Shown here: piece after piece, positions 56,481-64,000 of the stretch
Position numbering within the stretch: the first letter of the stretch is position 1
Layout: every line of letters begins with the position of its first letter
DNA from: Bettongia penicillata ogilbyi
Taxonomy: Eukaryota > Chordata > Mammalia > Diprotodontia > Potoroidae
DNA: 64,000 nt
Assembly (NCBI GenBank): GCA_023548195.1
Contig: JAJHZJ010000008.1
Span: forward strand, 399,999 to 463,998
Direction: 5' to 3'
Notes under the pieces: model-generated
What the model was told of the DNA's origin: nothing
Databases searched by the model: none
Seen by the model: the letters and a program-made list of their open reading frames with translations, nothing else
Translations under genes and position numbers: made by a program

Positions 56481-58221
56481 AAACTACATCAGAACAAATA
56501 GCCAACATTTAACCCAGGGAAGGCAGTAGATGTACATACAAAGAATCGAATGAGTTGAATTACAGACTGATTTATAGATCATAGTCACCACACTTGAGTG
56601 CAAAAATTCATCCAGCATTTGTGGGAGACAAAGTTGGTTATGGATTAGATAGTCATCTCAACACACGCCTTTGTGACCACTTCCCCCCAAAGTTTCATCC
56701 CTGAAACCTCAAAGAATCACCTTGTTCCCTCTGAGCAACCGCTAGTGTTGCTATTAGTTTTTTTTTTTTTCTGTCTAGTTTCATTCATTTAGCCACAACA
56801 AGCTTTACTGTGCTTCAAGGCTGCCCTGAGGCATCCTGCATCCAGCTTATGTCAAGATGTCTTGATACAGCTTCTAAGCATGAAGTCTTGCAACATCCTG
56901 GAAACATGGCAAAGACCGCCGCAGGTGATTAGATGAAACGGACAGAGACACCCACAGTAAGTGCTCAAATTTCATCCCTTCTCCAAAATGAGTGTGCCCT
57001 GGGCAAGATCCCAATTTGCCACCCCCTAGGGCCAGCTTTGAACTAAGTGTTGCTTTCCTCTGCATTTGGGTGGCATTGTTATTTGGAGCTCTACCATATA
57101 GGCTGTAAGAGCCTTCCCATCTTCTTTGGGGACAATCAGAATCACTTTGATTTGTTGCTATTTTTAAAGCCTTTTTTTTTTTTTGGTCTGGAAGTATAAC
57201 TAAATTCTGTTGAGACTGAATTGTCAACTTCTTTGTGACTATGCTAATTAATTATGGGAATGCAAGAAAAGATCATACAGATTTTCTTAGAAATCCCTTG
57301 TTTCCTTCCCACCTAGCACATTTGTGTTGGAAATATTTAAGCACCATTACTTCAGAAGTCTATGCAATTCAAGATACTGGATAAAATGTATTCTATTTAA
57401 TGAGCTGCACTTTCCATTGACTGTTGAACTATAGATCACTTGTGTGCCCCTTCCTTTCAACATTCGAACTGTTTAGCTCCCACTAATAGGTACATTAAAA
57501 AGAATCTTGCTACAAATATGAATGCAGACATCATAGCTATATGCATTTCTGCCTATGCTCACACTTTCTAAAAAGCTCCTAAGAGAAATCTGTACAAAGA
57601 TGAAATGTAACCCTTTTTGTGCAGTGTTTGCTAATGGAGGAAGACAGAACATGCAAGATTTTATTTTTTTTCTGTATATGGCTGAACTAGAGCACTGTAA
57701 TAATATCAACTAGAAAAAAATGGTTAGTGGCAGTTGTTACAGTTATGTAAATTGCTTATTGATAAATTGCTTCACTTTCTGTATACTTATGAAGTCCTTT
57801 GGATGAAAAAGTATGAAAATAATCCTGTCAGAAATTGCCATTCTAATCATGATATCATAATAGTGCCTTGAAAACAGTGACAGATATAGTTAAATAAGAA
57901 GCAGGTTATTTCACTATAGATAAATGAGGTGTGAAATATGACAGAGGTAATCTAGGCTCATGGGAAAACAGCTGATAATCTTAAGAATTTCAAAGGAAAA
58001 TTTTTACATCTGCTTGGTTTCAAATGATTTTATATTATTCTATCATTTTTATTAAAAAGGAAAGAAGTGTCTGAACTAGAGAGGAAAATAAGCATGAAGG
58101 CTTTCACCCTAAAAGTCACTGTATTAAAGTACCACAATAAAAGGGTAAATGTTTCAAGACGTGTTTATGTTTCTGAGAACTGGACATAGCTAAAACATTT
58201 TTGCTTCTTTTATTATTATGT

Positions 58222-58420
58222 TTAGAGGCATTGTGGCATAGTGGATAGATTGGTGGACTTGAAGCCAGGAAGACATAAGTTCAAGGTTTGCTTCTGACAT
58301 ATATTTGCTGTGTAATCCTGGGCAAATCACTTGTCCAGGCTCTGAATTCTGAAGAACTAACCCTCATTGGTAGAGTTCCTTATTGGAACTCTGCAGAGCA
58401 ATGAAGTCCCCCAGTCACTA
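58222..58420 (+). repeat. CORE-SINE
   Basis: 'ggcattgtggcatagtggatagattgg' head, 'gccaggaagacataagttcaag', 'tgtgtaatcctgggcaaatcac', then the variant 3' part 'cattggtagagttcc' also seen near 15740. Confidence 0.75.
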
Positions 58421-58429
58421 TCTTTGTCC

Positions 58430-61370
58430 TTACAATTTTATTTACTACAATAAGATGACCACATATCTTTGCAAATCCAAATGTATGTTTTAAAAGTCAT
58501 GGAAAAACTGCTTAGCAAAGTAATTCTACAATCACTATGATAGGTATGCTATCTACTTGGCTAGGCATCTTGAGGAAAATATTCCTGTTTGAGAAGTTAG
58601 GCTCAATATTAGTCACTGAAGGCCCAATCCCCCTTTTAACTTCTACATGGGATAACTAGCGGGGTTAGCAAAATGTCTGAAACACTCATATTACCTAATA
58701 AATGGGGGAGGGGTGTTATTCACATTTAATTGTCCTCTCTCCAGATTGGTTTCACTAAAGCAGGATTAATCTGAAAAGTGATATTGAATTTCTAGATTCT
58801 ATGGGCCAAAGGAACTATATGCTTTTGCAAGACTATCATAAATATCATATTTGATGAGAAACTAGATTGAAAGTACTTTAAAATGTTATGAGCCTGAGAA
58901 GCCTGAATGAAATAATATATGAAGGGGATAGAATATTTTTTTAATCTCTTATAAAACACTAATAGTCAAAAGGAAATTAATGTACATGTTTCAAGTGTCA
59001 CCTATCAAAGGATAAATTTCAGGATACACACACATGCACATAAATACACAATATATACAGACAGACATTGCGCATGCATGTGTATATGCATATGAATGGT
59101 TTTGCATCAGCATAAGTCTCAGTGCTGATGATACATATCCCAAGTCAGTGTTAAAGTCAGCAAAACTAATTTTTGAAATACTGATGCAACTATTTAGTTT
59201 CATTTTTACAAATAGAATAAAGTGCTTGTAGGCTAAGCTAATATGAAATTAAGCTAATTTTTCTACCCTTACCATTCACTTCTTTAAAAGAAAAATATCC
59301 ATGCACTATTTATTTATGCCCTTGATTTTTGGTGGGATTGTTGTTTTTGTTTTTTTTTATATATAACAAAAACTTTTAATTTTTGTATTTGGAGGGCAGA
59401 ATAGATGCCAACGATACATGTGTATGTGTGTGTTTTTATGTGTGCATATAACCGTTAAATATCAAATTTAACAACTCTTTCTACCTCTTGCAATTTTAAA
59501 GGTTTGTCTTCTGAGGAACTGAATATTCCACACTGCCCAAAGTATATATGTAAGGTTAGATTTGGAGTGTTTATTATCTATGTGAAATGCCTTGCAACCG
59601 TTCCCTGTAAAATCCTCATATAGTCATTTTGGGGGAAGAGTTGACAGTTGTTATAAAAGTAACTCTTGAAGCATATAAACTAATGATCTCCCTTCATTTT
59701 ATGCAAATCTGCCATGTGATTGTGCTAGTATAAACATTAACCTGCAGTGTAATTTGATTCCTGATACCTTATCAAATGATTTTTCCAGTCAACAGTAAAA
59801 AAATTTCCCGAATCATTTCATGTATGTTACTAATACTGGCTTCCCTGCAAGGTTGAGTAAACAGAAAATAAAATGAAAACATCTGCCGAAAGTGATCCCA
59901 GTATGAAATATTGCCATAACATTTCATTCCAATCAAAATCACTGTTTACTTTCAATATTAAGACCAGCAGTAGGTAAGACCACCGGCTGAAAATTAAAAG
60001 CTAATCTATGGAAAATTGTGGCTAAGGGATATGGAGTCTACATTTGAACATTTGTTAAATAAATAATGAAAGAGAAGAAAGAAACAAAGCCATTTTAGAA
60101 AACCTCGTGCTTTATTTACACCCCAGTGCTCTGGCCAACATTCCCTCTCTCTCAATAAAGCTGTTTCTACTGTCCAAAGCACAGTGTGTGATCTATTGCT
60201 TAACTCTTAATGGCCTTCTCATTTGCCTACAATCTTTGCTCTACCAGTGCTCAATTCATTGTTTTTAAAAGTGCTTTGAGATTCCTTGAAAGTGAAAAGC
60301 GGTTTTCATAAAGCCCAATTCTGTTTTATGTAAAATACAACCTATTTTACCGGCACACTCTATTTTTGCTTCTTTCACAATGTGCCATAAAAACTGTTCC
60401 AATTCACAAGGCAATTTGATGAATTACCTTCTCAAGATTTCATTATAAACCTGTTTTAAGGTGCTCTGCTGTGACTGAAGTGTTTAGTAAGAACTAATAA
60501 GGACACGAAAATGAAATATTGTATATCCAAATGACTTGGGTTATGAGTCTATAAATGAAAGGTTCATCCGATTCCTTGGAGCACCAGTTTATCACTTTTT
60601 TAGTATTAGGCATGGTTATTCAATTGCTAATAGAAACCCTTCTGCAAGGGAAAAAATCCCATCTCAGGTGGGTGACATTGGTGTTCCCTAAGCAAAGTGT
60701 AACATTGAGGAAGGACTGACTTGTTATTAACTCTGCTGTTGTATGACACATTCAGGCTATGCTATGAAGTATTATGACACCTTCTATACTATGTAACTAC
60801 ATCATTTCACAAACCAAATGGGGGTTCTTTTTCCCCAGTGACATAAATTGTCATTTCAGAGGGCAAGTCCAAGGCAGAATAATCCTTACCAGAAACAATA
60901 AAAGATAATCAGTTTCTGATTAAAACCTATAGTTGCCAAATCTCATTTCTCTTCTGTCCCACCTCATGATGGCATAGATCTTTCATAATCCCAATTATCC
61001 AAATATTAAATGAACCATTGACAACCTCATAATTTTCCTATTGTACAACAAAATTAAATCCCAATTTTGGTTTTGATTCAGTTTCAAAAGTATATGTTCT
61101 GTCTTTTAGAATGGTTTGTTGTCACTCCTTTTCGAAGAGAAATGGGGCAAAACATAAATAGAAGGCTGCATAAATTTTCAGACATGGTCAGGGTGTTGGT
61201 TGGTTTTCCTTTCCTATATTTCTTTATTCTAAGGGAAGGTTCTAGGAATGATGATTGGAGAAGTATATTTGGAAATGACTGACATAAAAACAAAAAGCAG
61301 CATTCAAACAATAATTTAAAAAGTACTTATGTTTTAGGCAACTTTTAGGCAATGATAAAATACTTTACTG
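58430..61370. other. Unique, repeat-poor sequence
   Basis: Apart from TG-rich patches (59030-59090 and 59417-59450), I see almost no repeats. The part 59700-61100 is complex and balanced in composition, and might hold conserved non-coding elements. No exon is supported. Confidence 0.5.
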
Positions 61371-61374
61371 TCTG

Positions 61375-61480
61375 ACATCATGGCTGTAACTCTGGAAGAA
61401 AGTAAGGTTCAAATCTTAGCATAGATGCTAGGTATATGATCTCGACCTCCTCATTTCTAAAATGAGGATGATAAACATGA
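61375..61480 (+). repeat. CORE-SINE fragment
   Basis: 'aagtaaggttcaaatcttagc' and 'cctcctcatttctaaaatgaggatgataaac' are a decayed SINE core next to a second SINE. Confidence 0.5.
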
Positions 61481-61489
61481 AAGTAGAGA

Positions 61490-61715
61490 TTTAATAGTAG
61501 ATAAAGTGCACGACTTGGAGGCAGGAAGACTCATCTTCTTGAGTTGAAATCTTACCTGAGACACTAACTGTATGACCCTCCAGAAGTCACTTAATCTATT
61601 TGTCTCCTTTTCCATCAAATGACTTGGAGAAGGAATGGCAAACCATTCCAGCATTATTGCCAAGAAAACCCCAAATGGGGTCACAAAGAGTGGGGCATGA
61701 TTGTAAATGACTGAA
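61490..61715 (+). repeat. CORE-SINE with BovB-like tail
   Basis: 'cttggaggcaggaagac', 'gacttggagaaggaatggcaaaccattccagcattattgccaag' and 'ccccaaatggggtcacaaagagtggggcatgattg'. Clear member of the family at 6905. Confidence 0.85.
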
Positions 61716-62006
61716 CAATAAGAGATGTAGCTGTGGTAAAGCAGCTAATAGTTTTCCCTGGGGTGCTGAAGTTTAGAGGTGCCAATAGCACTAGTAGTAT
61801 TTTAGCAGCATAGAAACACTGAAGTTAATCCCCTAGTTATCATGATTAGTTAATGGATTTCCTCTCATGTACCAAAGTGAGCTTATCTCCAGTTTGCAAT
61901 CCTTATTCCATATGAACCCGATCATATTTTGTTTTGCTTGTCCGAGGTTCAAAACTGCTCACAGGATTGTTGTGAGGGAGGTACTCTTCAAACCTTAAAA
62001 CACTAT

Positions 62007-62057
62007 CTGTTTATCTATCTATCTATCTATCTGTCTGTCTGTCTATCCATCCATCTT
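62007..62057. repeat. (ATCT/GTCT)n microsatellite
   Basis: TCTA, then TCTG, then TCCA units, about 50 bases. Similar in kind to the tract at 33176 on the other strand. Confidence 0.95.
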
Positions 62058-62844
62058 CACATATATTCTTATTATTATATATTTTGTTAATTATCAAATA
62101 ACTGATATGAAACAAGACTATCTTCATGACGAAACAACCAATAGCATTGAAAGTTCCCCCTACTGAAATGATGAAATTGTCTAATTTGGAGTAGTATAGC
62201 TTCAACATCATTAAACCCCCTCTACAATGGCATACAAAGTCACAGATTGCAGATCATCTATGAAGCTAGATGGTTTAGTGCTCTAAAAGGGTCTGAGCAG
62301 GATTTAATGATGATTTGGATATAGTTCATGATAAGGCAGCACCAACTGCACAGGATGAGAAGGCATGGGTTGGTTTCATTTTTCATCCAGTAGAATGAAA
62401 ATGTGCCTTGATGAGAACACAGATCAGCTATTGCATCTAATATTGGAATATATGGCAGAAACAGGCTCTTATGCTCATGACCTGTTGAAACAAATCCTCA
62501 CCACTACTAACCAGCATTATAAAGTCATGGAATATGAGAATTGGAAAGCACCCACACAAGGAAACGACCAATCTTCCTTATTTTCCTCTCTCATCTCACA
62601 GTCTCAGTATAGCAGATCCAATCCTAGACAATAGAGATAAATAGATATATAGAAATAAATACAGATGAATAATTACTGTGGAATTGTCTTTCATTGCAAA
62701 ACTTGCCTGCATACCATTTATATCAATCGATGATTAACGACCTCATTTGGGGAGAATGATATTTAAAGGGAAAATGGCTGTTATTGTTTTTCCTAACAAA
62801 GGGTTCTGGAATAATTTTATCTGTTGTATTTGTTAATTCAATTT

Positions 62845-62940
62845 CTGGAATCATAGACTTTTAAATCTGGAAAAGACATTAAGGATTATTAAAGCTAACC
62901 TCTTCAGCAAATGAAGGCATTTAGTTTAAAAGAGGTTTGA
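62845..62940 (-). repeat. MIR-like SINE fragment
   Basis: 'ggaatcatagacttttaaatctggaaaagacattaagg' and 'aacctcttcagcaaatgaaggc' are the same inverted variant as 55085. Confidence 0.55.
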
Positions 62941-64000
62941 TATGTGTTCTGTAGTCATCTTGCCCATTAATTTAAGAGCTAAGATAAAGATCTAGTGCTC
63001 CTTACTCTAAGAAGAATCTTATTATAATAATGAATTTTATTCCCTTATTTGTTTCTGTGACACCCATAAAAGGATGAAGCTCCTTGGGAAAGGCAGTTAT
63101 GGTGCTGGGATGTATCAATTGGACTAGAAAACTGATTTGGGACAAATATCTCCTTGTTCTGTAAATCAGGTCATCACAATCTTTCTAGGTTTTCCCCAAT
63201 ATCCTTGGAGGAAAAAATGAAGCAAACCATGGGTGGTCTCTGTGGGAACAATCAGAAAGCTCGGGTGTATCCTTAACAAATCAGGATGATAAGGGAAGAA
63301 ATGAAATTATGTATAACAAACTTTGAAAGAGCCTTGGAAGAAAAATATTGCATAAATATAAGGTTAACATTCTAAAACTCAAGAGAATCTAGGATAACCT
63401 GTAACAATATGGACTTTTCAAAATCCATTGCTTAACTAGAAATGAGCAATAATTTCTAATAATTTCAATAACTAATAATAGGGCAAATGTCCAGAAGTAT
63501 TGTATTAATTAGCATAGGAACATGAACCTCAGTTATTTCAGTTGCCTTGCTGAGCTGTCCAGGCCTGGTGCGAAGCTACTTCAGGTACCAAGATAACTGA
63601 CTTTCATCAGTTCTTCATTTAATAGGTTTGCTCCAGTTTCTTTTCCAAAGTCTTATTTTGGATTCATTTATTTACTTTCACATTTTTTTTGTAATTGTTA
63701 TTGTATTTCTTATGCTTTGAGAAAGTGGGGTGGGTTGAGGGGTGTGCTTGCCAAGTAACAATTCAGAAAAGCACAACTGTACCTTTATATTTATTCTACA
63801 TTTAGTTTAATGTACATTAAACTTAATCAACATTTTTGTCCGTCATTCTCTTAAGTCTAGGAAATCAACAAAATATAAATCAAACCTTGATATGTAGTGT
63901 TTGCAGATTTATGAGGTGCAAATATTCCTATTGAAAATTCAAACAGTTGACTCTCAACAAAGCTGGCACATTCCTGGTAAGATCTGTGGCATTATTGTTT

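Larger units (their letters stand above)
54913..58220. other. Mostly unique sequence
   Basis: Old SINE and L2 fragments lie at 55085, 55640 and 56335. The rest, including 56640-57300, shows no repeat and no exon I can defend. Confidence 0.5.
61720..64000. other. Mostly unique sequence to window end
   Basis: Includes one tetranucleotide repeat (62007) and a MIR fragment (62845). The 89-codon frame at 62365-62634 shows no domain, and I do not call it a gene. Confidence 0.5.

Noticed and set aside
56874..57227. 117-codon minus-strand frame
   Set aside because: No domain recognised. Composition is like the surrounding unique DNA.
62365..62634. 89-codon plus-strand frame
   Set aside because: No homology that I can name, and no splice context.
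1..64000. CRISPR arrays, operons, bacterial promoters, functional tRNA genes
   Set aside because: The sequence is vertebrate in character. tRNA-like stretches are SINE heads, not tRNA genes, and no spaced direct-repeat array exists.

Overview
This window looks like nuclear DNA of a marsupial. It is AT-rich and intron-poor in signal, with no recognisable host exon, tRNA or rRNA gene. It is packed with interspersed repeats of marsupial type: tRNA-derived CORE-SINEs in several lineages, SINEs whose 3' tails copy two different RTE-type LINEs, a marsupial-type L1, L2 and CR1/L3 remnants, and ORF1-only 'half-L1' elements. Species cannot be fixed from the sequence. No repeat database was available, so family names come from recognition.

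Layout. 1-5.5 kb: SINEs, then RTE-tailed units in both orientations, one carrying the decayed C-terminus of an RTE-type polymerase. 5.5-11.4 kb: mostly unique AT-rich DNA with SINEs, an L2 3' end and a small hAT-like MITE. 11.41-14.33 kb (minus): a complete HAL1-type element with a GC-rich 5' UTR, a 309-codon ORF1, a purine-rich 3' UTR, a poly(A) tail and perfect 11-bp target-site duplications. 17.1-19.3 kb: an old L2 split by three younger insertions. 21.7-22.4 kb: an ancient L1-superfamily ORF2 remnant. 23.6-25.7 kb: two SINE copies that share extra 3' flank. 32.9-33.8 kb: CR1/L3 and L2 fragments around a microsatellite. 34.5-38.9 kb: a 5'-truncated L1 (plus) abutting a second, more decayed HAL1 (minus). 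50.8-64 kb: mostly unique DNA with sparse old repeats and some repeat-poor stretches that could be regulatory.

The standout is a minus-strand endogenous retrovirus at 44,494-50,800. Its two 477-bp LTRs look identical by eye, it has TG...CA ends and a 6-bp TTTTAT target duplication, so the insertion is young. It is a type-D-like chimera: a tRNA-Lys(1,2)-type primer binding site (with one extra base), betaretrovirus-like gag and pol remnants, and a gamma/type-D style env. Env runs about 581 codons, interrupted as far as I can read by one in-frame TAG. Between env and the 3' LTR is an RNA structure with two copies each of CCAATGACGGG and CCTAAGACAGG, nested and joined by complementary stems. This is the signature of a constitutive transport element (CTE), the NXF1-binding export signal of simian type D retroviruses. 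Almost all gag and all pro are missing, and about 1.4 kb of unrecognised non-coding sequence sits in their place. Pol is deleted and frame-broken. Identical LTRs around a badly damaged interior imply a defective genome copied in trans by helper proteins, comparable in principle to the mouse ETn/MusD pair.
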